A stretch of DNA of 64,000 nucleotides. Source: Stygiobacter electus. GTDB lineage: Bacteria; Bacteroidota; Ignavibacteria; Ignavibacteriales; Melioribacteraceae. The translations under genes were made by a program, and so were the position numbers. Of the stretch, positions 1 through 9,241 are shown in pieces. Below the pieces are notes generated by a model. That model saw only the letters and a program-made list of their open reading frames with translations, made no database searches and was not told the origin of the DNA. The DNA lies in the NCBI GenBank assembly GCA_029210465.1, contig JARGDL010000002.1:62001-126000 (forward strand), read 5' to 3'. Position 1 is the first letter of the stretch; each line of letters opens with the position of its first letter.

Positions 1-189
1 TTAATAAATAATTCAATGCGTGATGCAATAGCTAAACTAAATGCACTTGGAATTAAATGGAAAGTGGTTGGAACTGGAAAAGTTGTTTGGCAAAGTTTAG
101 AGCCTGGTTCTCCTTTTTCTAAAAATGATGTTTGTTTCATTAAATGTGAAAATTCTACAAAAAAAATAAATCAAAATGAAACTAAATAA
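1..189 (+). CDS. ftsI: Peptidoglycan transpeptidase FtsI/PBP, 3' end (PASTA domain)
   Basis: This is the 3' end of a gene that begins before the window; 62 residues are visible, ending at TAA 187-189. The translation has the shape of a PASTA domain: an N-terminal helix (SMRDAIAKLNALGIKW), then V-G-T-G-K-V-V-W-Q-S, then E-P-G-S-P. PASTA domains occur at the C-terminus of some division-specific penicillin-binding proteins. The position directly before murE is the classical ftsI place in the dcw cluster. The last 14 bases overlap the murE start. The catalytic transpeptidase domain lies outside the window, so the FtsI assignment rests on the PASTA domain and gene order. Confidence 0.72.
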   Translation, partial: LINNSMRDAIAKLNALGIKWKVVGTGKVVWQSLEPGSPFSKNDVCFIKCENSTKKINQNETK

Positions 190-1654
190 ACTATTAAATA
201 AGGTTTCTGTAATTCAAGTTGTTGGTAATGCAGAATTAAAAGAAATTGATAATTTGTCAATCGATTCGAGAAATGTTAACAAAGGCTCGATATTCTTTGC
301 AATTAAAGGACAAAAAACAGATGGACATAATTTTGTGATTGATGTTGTAAATAAAGGAGTCTCTGCTGTTGTAATTGATAATGATCAAAAATTTCCTGAT
401 GATATTTTTAAGCATAATGATTGCGTTAAGATTTTAGTTAAAGACACAAAAATTTCTCTTGCTGAATTCTCTAATGCATTTTATGATGAACCTTCGAAAA
501 AATTAAAAGTTATTGGAATAACTGGAACAAAAGGAAAATCAACTACTGCATTTTTTGTCAAAAATATTTTTAAAACAAATGAAAATAAATGTGGCTTAAT
601 TGGTACGATTGCAAATTATATTGGCGATGAAGAAGTTAAAACATCTTTAACAACTCCGCAATCTCATGAAATAAATTTTCTCTTTGCTGAAATGATCAAG
701 AAAAATTGCACTCATTGCGTTATAGAAGTATCATCACATGCTCTGGATTTGCACCGTGTTGATTTTGTGAATTTTCAATCTGCAATTTTTACAAACATAA
801 CTTCAGACCATATGGATTATCATCAAACTTTCGAGAATTACTTCATTGCTAAAAAAATTCTTTTTGAAATGATTAATGAAAATGGATTTGTAATTTTTAA
901 TAATGATGATCCAAATGGTGAAAAAATTGTGGCTGATTCAAAAGGCAAAAGAATTTCTTATGGTACAAAAAATAATTCTGATGTTAGAATTCACAACATA
1001 AAATATGATCTTGATGGAACACGGTTTGAAATTCATTGGCAAAATAAAATTTATAAAGCTGAAACAAAATTAATAGGAATTTTTAACGCATATAATGCCG
1101 CATCATCATTTGCTGTTGCAATGGCAAACAAAGTTGAACCTCAAATAGCTATTGAAGGAATTAAAAACACACCACAAGTTCCTGGTCGTTTTGAAGTTGT
1201 TTCGAAAAAAAATAAAAAAGTAATAGTTGATTATTCCCATACATCGGATTCATTAAAACAAGCATTGGAAGCAATTCATCATATTGTTAAAGATGAAAGA
1301 AAAATTTACACTGTTTTTGGTTGTGGCGGTGATCGTGATAAAACTAAAAGACCAATTATGGGTGCAATTGCTTCCGAATTAAGTGATCGTGTTTATGTTA
1401 CTTCTGATAATCCACGAACTGAAGATCCATTTATAATAATTGATGAAATTGTGCATGGCATCAAAAAGAATAATTACAGAATAATTGAAAATAGAGAAGA
1501 AGCAATTCGTTCGGCAATTTTTGAAAGCGAAGATGATGCTGTAATTCTTATAGCAGGTAAAGGTCATGAAAACTATCAGGAAATTAACGGCGTTAGAAAA
1601 CATTTTTCAGATAAAGAAATTTCGGAAAAATATTTAAACGAATGGGCAAAGTGA
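176..1654 (+). CDS. murE: UDP-MurNAc-L-Ala-D-Glu:meso-diaminopimelate ligase
   Basis: This Mur ligase adds the third stem-peptide residue to the cytoplasmic peptidoglycan precursor. The 492 residues match the family length. The N-terminal domain holds the SIDSRNV and FAIKGQKTDGH segments, the ATP-binding P-loop GTKGKST is at about 116-122, and a C-terminal ligase domain follows. Residues 411-414 read DNPR, the motif known for enzymes that accept meso-diaminopimelate rather than lysine, so the wall is inferred to be mDAP-type. The start overlaps the end of ftsI by 14 bases and the end overlaps murF, which points to one coupled operon. Confidence 0.95.
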   Translation: MKLNKLLNKVSVIQVVGNAELKEIDNLSIDSRNVNKGSIFFAIKGQKTDGHNFVIDVVNKGVSAVVIDNDQKFPDDIFKHNDCVKILVKDTKISLAEFSNAFYDEPSKKLKVIGITGTKGKSTTAFFVKNIFKTNENKCGLIGTIANYIGDEEVKTSLTTPQSHEINFLFAEMIKKNCTHCVIEVSSHALDLHRVDFVNFQSAIFTNITSDHMDYHQTFENYFIAKKILFEMINENGFVIFNNDDPNGEKIVADSKGKRISYGTKNNSDVRIHNIKYDLDGTRFEIHWQNKIYKAETKLIGIFNAYNAASSFAVAMANKVEPQIAIEGIKNTPQVPGRFEVVSKKNKKVIVDYSHTSDSLKQALEAIHHIVKDERKIYTVFGCGGDRDKTKRPIMGAIASELSDRVYVTSDNPRTEDPFIIIDEIVHGIKKNNYRIIENREEAIRSAIFESEDDAVILIAGKGHENYQEINGVRKHFSDKEISEKYLNEWAK

Positions 1655-3030
1655 AAATTACATTAGAAGATTTGTTCAATATTCCAACTGCGATTATTTA
1701 TAATCCTGATGGATATAAACCACTTTCAAGAGTTGTAATTGATTCAAGAAAAGTAGTAAAGAATTCTTTGTTTGTGGCAATCAAAGGTGAAAAATTTGAT
1801 GGGCATGATTTTGTTTATGAAGCAATTAAAAATGGTGCAAAAGCAATTTTAATTAACAAAAGAAAATTCAAAAAATTTAATAATATAAATTTACCTGTTA
1901 TTGCTGTTGATGATACAATTTTAGCATTTGGTCAGTTAGCAAATGTCTGGAGAAAAAAAATAAATGCAAGAGTAATTGGAATTACGGGGAGTAATGGTAA
2001 AACAACGACAAAAGAAATTTTATCAACATTACTTTCAGAAAAATTTAACGTTGTAAAAACCGAAGCGAATAACAATAATCACATCGGTGTTCCTTTGACA
2101 ATTTTTAATGCAAATGATCAAACTGAAATTTTAATTCTCGAGCAAGGGACAAATCATTTTGGAGAAATTGAATATACTTCAAAAATAAGTGAACCAGATT
2201 TTGGATTGATTACAAATATTGGCGATTCACATTTGGAATTTTTAATTAACAGAGAGGGTGTTTATAAAGAAAAATCATCATTGCTTTTTTATACAGACAA
2301 AAATAGTGGTAATGTTTTCATAAATGTTGATGATCCGATTTTAAATGAACATAAAAACGATTTTCAAAATGTAAAAACTTTTGGATTTACTAAAGATGCT
2401 AATTTCAAGGGTGAAGTTGTAGAAATTACTGATGAAGGTAAAACAAAAATAAAAATTGATTACATCAAAAAATCTTTCACAACAGATTTACCAATTTTAG
2501 GTGAATCAAATGCAAAAAATTTTTTAGCTGCATTTGCAATTGCAAAAACTTTAGGATTGACTAATAATGATATTCAAAAAGCAGTTAAAAAATTATCAGC
2601 ACCTCATGGAAGATTGGAAGTAATAAAAACTAAAAATGCATTAATTATTGATGATACTTATAACGCAAGCCCAATCTCGATTGAAGCGGCAATAAATGTT
2701 ATAAGAACAATAAAAACTTATAAAAATAAAATTGCAATTCTTGGTGATGTATATGAACTAGGAAAGCAGACAAAAAAAATTCACAAAGAATTATCAAAAC
2801 TATTTTATGAAAATGAGGAGATAATTGTTCTAACAATTGGTGAGATGATGAAATATCTTCATAAAGAATTAAAGAAGAAAAAAATCAAAACAATTCATTT
2901 TAATGAAAGAGATGAATTGAATCTTTATTTGAAATATGAAGAAGTCGAAAATTCAGTTATACTTATCAAAGGTTCACGTGGAATGAAAATGGAAGAATTC
3001 TTAAACACTTTGAAAACGAGGCTGCTATAA
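1642..3030 (+). CDS. murF: UDP-MurNAc-tripeptide:D-Ala-D-Ala ligase
   Basis: MurF adds D-Ala-D-Ala to the UDP-MurNAc tripeptide, completing the pentapeptide. The protein has 462 residues. It opens with the typical VVIDSRKV and FVAIKGEKFDGHDF segments, has the P-loop GITGSNGKTTTK at about 113-124 and the EANNNNHIGVP segment after it. The chosen ATG at 1642 overlaps the murE end by 13 bases. A GTG at 1651 overlapping the murE stop as GTGA is an alternative start three codons downstream. The gene ends with TAATG shared with mraY. Confidence 0.94.
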   Translation: MGKVKITLEDLFNIPTAIIYNPDGYKPLSRVVIDSRKVVKNSLFVAIKGEKFDGHDFVYEAIKNGAKAILINKRKFKKFNNINLPVIAVDDTILAFGQLANVWRKKINARVIGITGSNGKTTTKEILSTLLSEKFNVVKTEANNNNHIGVPLTIFNANDQTEILILEQGTNHFGEIEYTSKISEPDFGLITNIGDSHLEFLINREGVYKEKSSLLFYTDKNSGNVFINVDDPILNEHKNDFQNVKTFGFTKDANFKGEVVEITDEGKTKIKIDYIKKSFTTDLPILGESNAKNFLAAFAIAKTLGLTNNDIQKAVKKLSAPHGRLEVIKTKNALIIDDTYNASPISIEAAINVIRTIKTYKNKIAILGDVYELGKQTKKIHKELSKLFYENEEIIVLTIGEMMKYLHKELKKKKIKTIHFNERDELNLYLKYEEVENSVILIKGSRGMKMEEFLNTLKTRLL

Positions 3031-4139
3031 TGTTTTATTATTTATTTGATTACATTAATAAAGTTTTTAATCCACCCGGATTTGATGTTTTTAGATTTTT
3101 AACTTTTCGTTCGGCTCTCTCTGCAATAACTGCTTTATTATTTTCATTTTTTATCGGACCAAAGATTATTGACAAATTAAAAAAATCTCAGGTAAAACAA
3201 CCAATAAGAGATGACGGACCAGAAGCACATAAAAAGAAATATGGTACACCAACAATGGGAGGGTTGATAATTTTATTTTCGGTTATTACTCCTGTTTTAC
3301 TTTGGGCAAATATAAAAAGTACATTTATCATTTTAATTCTTTTTGCAACCATTATACTTGGTTTTGTTGGTTTTGTTGACGATTATTTAAAGGTAGTTAA
3401 ACAATTACCAAAAGGTTTAATTGCTCGTTACAAATTACTTGGACAAATATTTGTAGGATTGGTAGTTGGTTCTGCAGTTTATTTTTTACCTGAGTTTGCT
3501 CAATATAATTCACAAACAACTTTACCTTTCTTTAAAAATTTGAATTGGGATTTTGGTGTTTTATTCATTCCTTGGGTTATTTTCATAATTACAGCAACTT
3601 CAAATGCGGTTAATTTAACTGATGGTTTAGATGGTTTAGCTATTGGAACAATAATTATAGTAATGATTGCTCTTGCAATCATTGCTTATGTAACTGGTAA
3701 TGTTATTTATGCTGATTATCTAAATATTATTTATTTACCTGGCAGCGGTGAACTTACAGTTTTTATTGCAGCACTTATTGGTGCGGGTTTAGGATTTCTT
3801 TGGTACAATTCATATCCAGCCCAGGTTTTTATGGGTGATACAGGTTCGCTTGCTCTTGGTGGCGCTTTTGGTGTTATGATGATTATGCTTAAAAAAGATT
3901 TATTAATTCCAATTCTCGGTGGAATATTTTTTCTTGAAACGCTTTCTGTTATAATTCAAAGATTGTATTTCAAATACACAAAGAAAAAATATGGTGAAGG
4001 GAAAAGAGTTTTTCTAATGGCTCCAATTCATCATCATTTTGAAAAACTTGGTTGGGAAGAACCAAAAATTGTTATTCGTTTTTATATCATTACAATAATT
4101 CTTGCAATTATAAGTCTAACATCATTTAAGATAAGATAA
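3030..4139 (+). CDS. mraY: Phospho-N-acetylmuramoyl-pentapeptide transferase
   Basis: MraY transfers phospho-MurNAc-pentapeptide to undecaprenyl phosphate, making lipid I at the inner membrane. The 369 residues form a polytopic membrane protein. Family signatures are visible: the aspartate pair in VGFVDDYLK at about 117-118, NLTDGLDGLA near 195-204, the FMGDTGSLALGG segment and the APIHHHFE histidine cluster near 331-338. Start and stop overlap the neighbours by one base each (TAATG), consistent with translational coupling in the dcw operon. Confidence 0.96.
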   Translation: MFYYLFDYINKVFNPPGFDVFRFLTFRSALSAITALLFSFFIGPKIIDKLKKSQVKQPIRDDGPEAHKKKYGTPTMGGLIILFSVITPVLLWANIKSTFIILILFATIILGFVGFVDDYLKVVKQLPKGLIARYKLLGQIFVGLVVGSAVYFLPEFAQYNSQTTLPFFKNLNWDFGVLFIPWVIFIITATSNAVNLTDGLDGLAIGTIIIVMIALAIIAYVTGNVIYADYLNIIYLPGSGELTVFIAALIGAGLGFLWYNSYPAQVFMGDTGSLALGGAFGVMMIMLKKDLLIPILGGIFFLETLSVIIQRLYFKYTKKKYGEGKRVFLMAPIHHHFEKLGWEEPKIVIRFYIITIILAIISLTSFKIR

Positions 4140-5488
4140 TGAACATCGAAGGAAAGAAAATATCAATAATTGGTGCTGTAAAAAGCGGAATTGCCGCAGC
4201 TCGTCTTGCTAAAAAATTAAATGCAATTCCATTTGTTAGTGACAGCAGTTCGGAGAGTAAGTTAGCTAATGCAAAACAAATTTTCGAAAATGAAGAAATT
4301 AATTATGAATTTGGTTTCCATTCAGATAAAGTTTTTGATTGCGATTTTATAGTTACAAGTCCAGGTGTTCCAACAAATTCTGAAGTGCTTTCGAAAGCAA
4401 TTCAAAAAGGAATTAAAATTTATAGTGAAATTGAATTTGCTTCCTGGTTTTGTAAAGCACACATTATTTCAATTACTGGAACAAATGGCAAAACAACTAC
4501 AACTGCTTTAATGAATCACACACTTAATAATTGTGGGTTTAAATCTATTTCTGCTGGAAATATCGGGAAACCTTTTTCGGAAATAGTTTTTGATTTAACT
4601 GAAAATGATTTCGTTGTTCTTGAAACTTCAAGCTTTCAATTAGACTTTATTGAAAATTTCAAACCTAAATTTTCAATCATATTAAATATAACTCCTGATC
4701 ATTTAGACAGATATGAAAATAATTTTTCAAAGTATATTGCTTCAAAAATAAATATTGTCAAAAATCAAAATGAAGACGACTTTTTTATTTACAATGCAGA
4801 TGACTTAAATACATATTCAACAATGAAAAATTCAAGGGTACAAAAACTTGGATTTTCGACAAAGAAAGAAATTTCTGTCGGTGCGTTTTTGAAAAACAAT
4901 GATTTACATTTTGCATGGTTTGGAAAAGTTTCAAAAGTTGCTTCTGCAAATGATTTATTTATTAAAGGTGAACATAATATTGCAAATGCATTGCCAGTTT
5001 TAGCTATCTCAAAACTTTTAAATATTCCAAATCAAAAAATCAGAGAATCATTTTCATCATTCAAAGGTGTTGAACACAGAATTGAATTTGTCCGTGAATT
5101 AAATGGCGTCGAATTTTACAATGATTCAAAAGCAACGAATGTAGATAGTGTTGTAGTTGCTTTAAAAAGTTTTTCAAAACCAATTTATTTAATACTTGGC
5201 GGAAAAGATAAAGGGAATAATTATGATGACATTAAAGAATTAGTAAAAAAACATGTTGTAAAAATTTATGCTATTGGTTCATCTGCACAAAAAGTTTACG
5301 ATTATTTTCATTCCTTAGTTGAAACTGAAATTAAAAATTCTTTAGAAGAATGTGTTGAAACTGCAAGAAAAGAAGCAAAGCAAAATTCTGTCGTTTTACT
5401 TTCTCCTGCATGTGCAAGTTTTGACATGTTCGATAACTATGAACATCGTGGTAAAGTATTTAAAGAGGCAGTAAATAACTTGATATGA
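4139..5488 (+). CDS. murD: UDP-MurNAc-L-alanine:D-glutamate ligase
   Basis: MurD adds D-glutamate to UDP-MurNAc-L-Ala. The 449-residue protein has the short Rossmann-like N-terminal domain (GAVKSGIAAARLAKK), the SPGVP turn, the P-loop GTNGKTTTT at about 114-122 and the C-terminal YNDSKATNVDS and GGKDKGNNY motifs typical of MurD. It sits between mraY and ftsW in the standard order and overlaps both, by 1 and 4 bases. Confidence 0.95.
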   Translation: MNIEGKKISIIGAVKSGIAAARLAKKLNAIPFVSDSSSESKLANAKQIFENEEINYEFGFHSDKVFDCDFIVTSPGVPTNSEVLSKAIQKGIKIYSEIEFASWFCKAHIISITGTNGKTTTTALMNHTLNNCGFKSISAGNIGKPFSEIVFDLTENDFVVLETSSFQLDFIENFKPKFSIILNITPDHLDRYENNFSKYIASKINIVKNQNEDDFFIYNADDLNTYSTMKNSRVQKLGFSTKKEISVGAFLKNNDLHFAWFGKVSKVASANDLFIKGEHNIANALPVLAISKLLNIPNQKIRESFSSFKGVEHRIEFVRELNGVEFYNDSKATNVDSVVVALKSFSKPIYLILGGKDKGNNYDDIKELVKKHVVKIYAIGSSAQKVYDYFHSLVETEIKNSLEECVETARKEAKQNSVVLLSPACASFDMFDNYEHRGKVFKEAVNNLI

Positions 5489-6585
5489 ATATTTGGTTGA
5501 AAATATTATTTCTTATAGTAGTAATTCTAATATTACTTGGCGCAATTATGGTTTTTACTGCAAGTGGTACTGTAAGTTTTTACAAATTTAATTCTGATTA
5601 TTATAGAATGTTTCTTTCACATGTATTAAAGATTGGCTTAGCAATATTAGCAATGTATGCAGGTGCAAAATTTCAATATGAAAATTATAGAAAGATTTCA
5701 AAATGGGCTTTGCTTACTATTATTTTAGTTCTTATAGCCACATTAATTTTTGCACCTAAAGTTAAAGGTGCTCAAAGATGGTTTTTATTTTTTCAACCTT
5801 CAGAAGTTGCAAAAGTGATTTTATTGATTCATATCAGCAACATGATTGAAAAGTTTGGTGAAAAATTAAAAAGCTTCAAAGAAGGTTTTATTTATCCTTT
5901 GATTTGGATTGCAATTGTTGCTGGTTTAGTAATTGCTCAACCGAATGTAAGTACAAGTATCATAATTGTCTTAACTTCATTTACGGTTTTATTTGTTGCA
6001 GGTGCACAGTGGAGACATATTGTGGGAATTTTTTCAAGTGCTGGAGTTGTAGTTGGTTCGCTTGCATTAATTTTAAGACACTCACGTGAAAGAATTTTAA
6101 CTTATTTAAATAGCTTGATTAATGGAACTGACATTAATATACAAGTAACACAAGCAAAAATAGCATTGGGAAGCGGTGGATTATTGGGTGTAGGCCCTGG
6201 TCATAGTCGTCAAAGTGATTTGTTCCTTCCAGAATCTTATGCCGATTTTATTTTTTCAATACTTGGTGAGGAACTTGGTTTTTTGGGAACCGTCGGTATT
6301 CTTCTTTTATACTTCTTTTTATTTCTTGTTTGCATGGTAATTGCAAAAAAGGCTCAAGATAAATTTGGACAATTAATTGTAATTGGTCTTGGATTTAACA
6401 TAATCATTACAGGCTTTATAAATGCTGCTGTTGTTACAGGGTTATTACCAACAACTGGAATAACTCTTCCTTTTATCAGTTATGGAGGAACATCAATTAT
6501 ATTATTTGCTTTTTCTATCGGTGTTATAATTAATATCGGAAGGCAGACTGTAAAAACTCAAGAATTAAAAGTAGCTCAGATTTGA
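5485..6585 (+). CDS. ftsW: Lipid II glycosyltransferase FtsW (SEDS family)
   Basis: FtsW is the SEDS-family septal peptidoglycan polymerase that works with FtsI. The 366 residues contain about ten hydrophobic segments. Conserved stretches are AQRWFLFFQPSEVAK near 93-108, QPNVST near 152, and the C-terminal PTTGITLPFISYGGTS block. The ATG overlaps the murD stop (ATGA), and the stop TGA shares a base with the murG start. RodA is the close relative, but the position between murD and murG supports FtsW. Confidence 0.93.
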   Translation: MNIWLKILFLIVVILILLGAIMVFTASGTVSFYKFNSDYYRMFLSHVLKIGLAILAMYAGAKFQYENYRKISKWALLTIILVLIATLIFAPKVKGAQRWFLFFQPSEVAKVILLIHISNMIEKFGEKLKSFKEGFIYPLIWIAIVAGLVIAQPNVSTSIIIVLTSFTVLFVAGAQWRHIVGIFSSAGVVVGSLALILRHSRERILTYLNSLINGTDINIQVTQAKIALGSGGLLGVGPGHSRQSDLFLPESYADFIFSILGEELGFLGTVGILLLYFFLFLVCMVIAKKAQDKFGQLIVIGLGFNIIITGFINAAVVTGLLPTTGITLPFISYGGTSIILFAFSIGVIINIGRQTVKTQELKVAQI

Positions 6586-7685
6586 TGAAAAGTAAAACAA
6601 TATATCGTTTCATATTTGCAGGTGGTGGAACTGGCGGGCATCTTTATCCAGCTCTTGCAGTTGCACAACAAATTCGTGAGTTAATACCCGAATCAGAAAT
6701 TTTATTTGTTGGAGCTAAAAATAAAATTGAAGAAAGAGTTGTTCCTGAATATAATTTTGATTTTAAATCAATTTGGATTAGTGGTTTTACAAGAAGGTTA
6801 ACTGTTAGTAATCTATTATTCCCAGTAAAGCTTGTTATTGCGATGATTCAATCTTTATTAATTGTTCTAAAATTTAAACCACGAGTTGCAATAGGAAGCG
6901 GTGCTTATGTTTCGGGTCCTGTAATTTGGGCATCTTCAATAATCGGAAGCAAAATTGTTTTATTAGAACAAAATAGTTATCCCGGTATTACAAATCGGTT
7001 ACTTGAAAAGAAAGCAAATGAAATTCATATAACATTTGAAGAATCAAAAAAATATTTCAGAGAAAAATCAAAATTAATTTTAAGTGGTAATCCAATAAGG
7101 ATTAATCTTAAACTAATTGATAAAGTTGAAGCAAGAAGAACATTTGGACTTGATGATAATAAAAAAACAATTTTAATATTTGGTGGTAGTGGTGGCGCAA
7201 AAACTTTAAATCATGCAGTTGCAAAATCTTTAGACAAGCTAATACAAAACGATATTCAGGTTCTTTGGCAAACAGGTAAAGTTTATTTTCAAGAATTTAA
7301 AAAGTATTCACAGAAAAATGTAAAAGTATTGGAATATATAAATGATATGAGTTCTGCATATTCAGCATGCGATTTAGTAATTGCTCGTGCAGGTGCTACT
7401 ACAATTGCAGAAGTTTCTTTACTTGGGTTACCAGTTATTTTTGTCCCTTCATCAAATGTCGCTGCGAATCATCAATATAAAAATGCAAAAGCTTTAGTTG
7501 ATGAAAATGCAGCCGAATTGATTGAGGATGATAAAATTGAAGATAAATTTTATGAAACAGTTATAAGTCTTTTGAATAACCAAATTAGATTAGATGAAAT
7601 TAGTAATAACATAAAAAAATTTTCTAAACCTGATGCAGCATTAAACATAGCTAAAAGTTTAATTCATTTATCGGAGATATTATAA
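6585..7685 (+). CDS. murG: UDP-GlcNAc:lipid I N-acetylglucosaminyltransferase
   Basis: MurG turns lipid I into lipid II on the inner face of the membrane. The 366-residue GT28 enzyme has the glycine-rich loop GGGTGGHLYPA at about 13-23 and the C-terminal donor-site region IARAGATTIAEVSLLGLP followed by VPSSNVAANHQ. ATG 6585 was chosen because it overlaps the ftsW stop by one base; an upstream in-frame TTG at 6582 would add only one residue. A GGAG inside the last codons probably serves the small gene that follows. Confidence 0.95.
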   Translation: MKSKTIYRFIFAGGGTGGHLYPALAVAQQIRELIPESEILFVGAKNKIEERVVPEYNFDFKSIWISGFTRRLTVSNLLFPVKLVIAMIQSLLIVLKFKPRVAIGSGAYVSGPVIWASSIIGSKIVLLEQNSYPGITNRLLEKKANEIHITFEESKKYFREKSKLILSGNPIRINLKLIDKVEARRTFGLDDNKKTILIFGGSGGAKTLNHAVAKSLDKLIQNDIQVLWQTGKVYFQEFKKYSQKNVKVLEYINDMSSAYSACDLVIARAGATTIAEVSLLGLPVIFVPSSNVAANHQYKNAKALVDENAAELIEDDKIEDKFYETVISLLNNQIRLDEISNNIKKFSKPDAALNIAKSLIHLSEIL

Positions 7686-7856
7686 GTGAAAACTTATACT
7701 CTTTCAATATTAATTAAATTTTCTATTCCATCTTGGAATAGTTTATCAATTACATTGGCAGTTCTATTGAAAATTTTTCTTACTTATTTAGTTGGTGTTT
7801 ATTTGCTTCAAACAGTTTTAATAAATAATCACTTTCAAAATTTAATGGTGTCTTAA
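7686..7856 (+). CDS. Small single-pass membrane protein in the dcw cluster (unrecognised)
   Basis: An open frame of 56 residues fills the gap between murG and murC. It begins with GTG immediately after the murG stop, 9 bases downstream of a GGAG (7673-7676), and ends 2 bases before the first murC ATG. The peptide starts MKTYTLSILIKFSIPSW and has one strongly hydrophobic stretch at about 20-46, so it looks like a one-helix membrane protein. I do not recognise a family. The exact fit, the Shine-Dalgarno and the tight packing support a real gene; its size and unusual start leave doubt. A role in septal wall synthesis would be inference from location only. Confidence 0.55.
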   Translation: MKTYTLSILIKFSIPSWNSLSITLAVLLKIFLTYLVGVYLLQTVLINNHFQNLMVS

Positions 7857-7858
7857 TT

Positions 7859-9241
7859 ATGATGATGAATACAATAAAAAATATCCACTTTGTTGGTATT
7901 GGTGGAATTGGAATGAGCGGAATGGCAGAAGTTTTATTAAGTCAAGGATTTAATATCAGCGGTTCTGATTTGCACAAAACTGAAGTAACAGAAAGATTAG
8001 AAAGAATAGGAATTAAAGTTATTGAAGGACATTCAGCTGAAAATATTTCAAATGCTGATGTTGTTGTTTACTCCTCAGCTGTTAATTTAGAAAACCCCGA
8101 AGTTAAAGAAGCACTTGCGAGAAAAATTCCAGTTATTAAACGTGCTGAAATGCTTGCTGAATTGATGAGAATGAAATATGGAATTGGTATTGCAGGAACA
8201 CATGGAAAAACAACTACGACTTCTATGGTGGGTTTAGTTTTAACTGAAGCTCAAATTGATCCTACAATTATTGTCGGTGGTAAATTAAGTGGACTTGGCG
8301 GAACAAATGCAAGATTAGGCAAAGGTGAATTTATAGTTGTTGAAGCAGATGAGTTTGATAGAACCTTTCTGAAATTAACTCCCACAATTGCTGCATTAAC
8401 AACGTTGGAAAAAGAACATCTTGATACTTATAAAGATTTAGATGATATAAAATCTGCATTCATTGAATTTGCAAACAAAGTTCCATTTTTTGGTTTTGTT
8501 GTTTTATGTCTCGATGAACCAGCTTTGCAAGATATAATTCCTAATATTAACAAAAAGATTTTTACTTATGGGATTACACCTCAAGCTGATATTCGCGCTG
8601 TAAATATTACCCACTTTGAAAATTCTTCTGAGTTCGAAGTTATTTATCAAGGAGAAAAACTTGGCAAAATAAAACTCAATATTCCCGGTTTGCACAATGT
8701 AAAAAATTCATTAGTTGCTGTTACAATTGCAAAACAAATGGGTGTTGATTTTTCTGTTATTCAAAAATCATTAGAATCATTCACAGGTGTTTACAGAAGA
8801 TTCGAAAAGAAATATGATAAAGAAGTTATAGTCATTGATGATTATGGACATCATCCTACAGAAATTAATGTAACATTGGACGGAATAAGAAGAGGTTGGA
8901 ATAGAAGATTAGTAGCCGTTTTTCAACCACATTTATTTTCAAGAACAAGAGATTTTTACCAAGAATTTGGCCGCTCATTCTTGAACTCAGATGTATTTAT
9001 TTGCACAGATGTTTACCCAGCACGTGAAAATCCAATTGAAGGAATAACAGGAGAATTAATTGCTGATGCGGCTAAAAAATTTGGTCATAAACATGTAATC
9101 TATGAACCCGATAAAACAAAAATTCCTGAATTGCTGAAATCAATTTATAAAGATGGTGATATAATCATTACTCTTGGTGCTGGAGATATTTGGAAATTTG
9201 GAAATCAATTTGTTGAATTCTTAAAACAAAAAAATCAATGA
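7859..9241 (+). CDS. murC: UDP-MurNAc:L-alanine ligase
   Basis: MurC adds L-alanine, the first stem-peptide residue, to UDP-MurNAc. The 460-residue protein has the N-terminal nucleotide-binding loop GIGGIGMSGMAE, the P-loop GTHGKTTTT at about 113-121, the GEFIVVEADEFDRTF segment and the DDYGHHPTE motif typical of MurC. Three successive ATG codons (7859, 7862, 7865) make the exact start uncertain by two residues. No clear Shine-Dalgarno is seen, so translation is probably coupled to the small upstream frame. Its stop overlaps the ftsQ start (ATGA). Confidence 0.95.
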   Translation: MMMNTIKNIHFVGIGGIGMSGMAEVLLSQGFNISGSDLHKTEVTERLERIGIKVIEGHSAENISNADVVVYSSAVNLENPEVKEALARKIPVIKRAEMLAELMRMKYGIGIAGTHGKTTTTSMVGLVLTEAQIDPTIIVGGKLSGLGGTNARLGKGEFIVVEADEFDRTFLKLTPTIAALTTLEKEHLDTYKDLDDIKSAFIEFANKVPFFGFVVLCLDEPALQDIIPNINKKIFTYGITPQADIRAVNITHFENSSEFEVIYQGEKLGKIKLNIPGLHNVKNSLVAVTIAKQMGVDFSVIQKSLESFTGVYRRFEKKYDKEVIVIDDYGHHPTEINVTLDGIRRGWNRRLVAVFQPHLFSRTRDFYQEFGRSFLNSDVFICTDVYPARENPIEGITGELIADAAKKFGHKHVIYEPDKTKIPELLKSIYKDGDIIITLGAGDIWKFGNQFVEFLKQKNQ

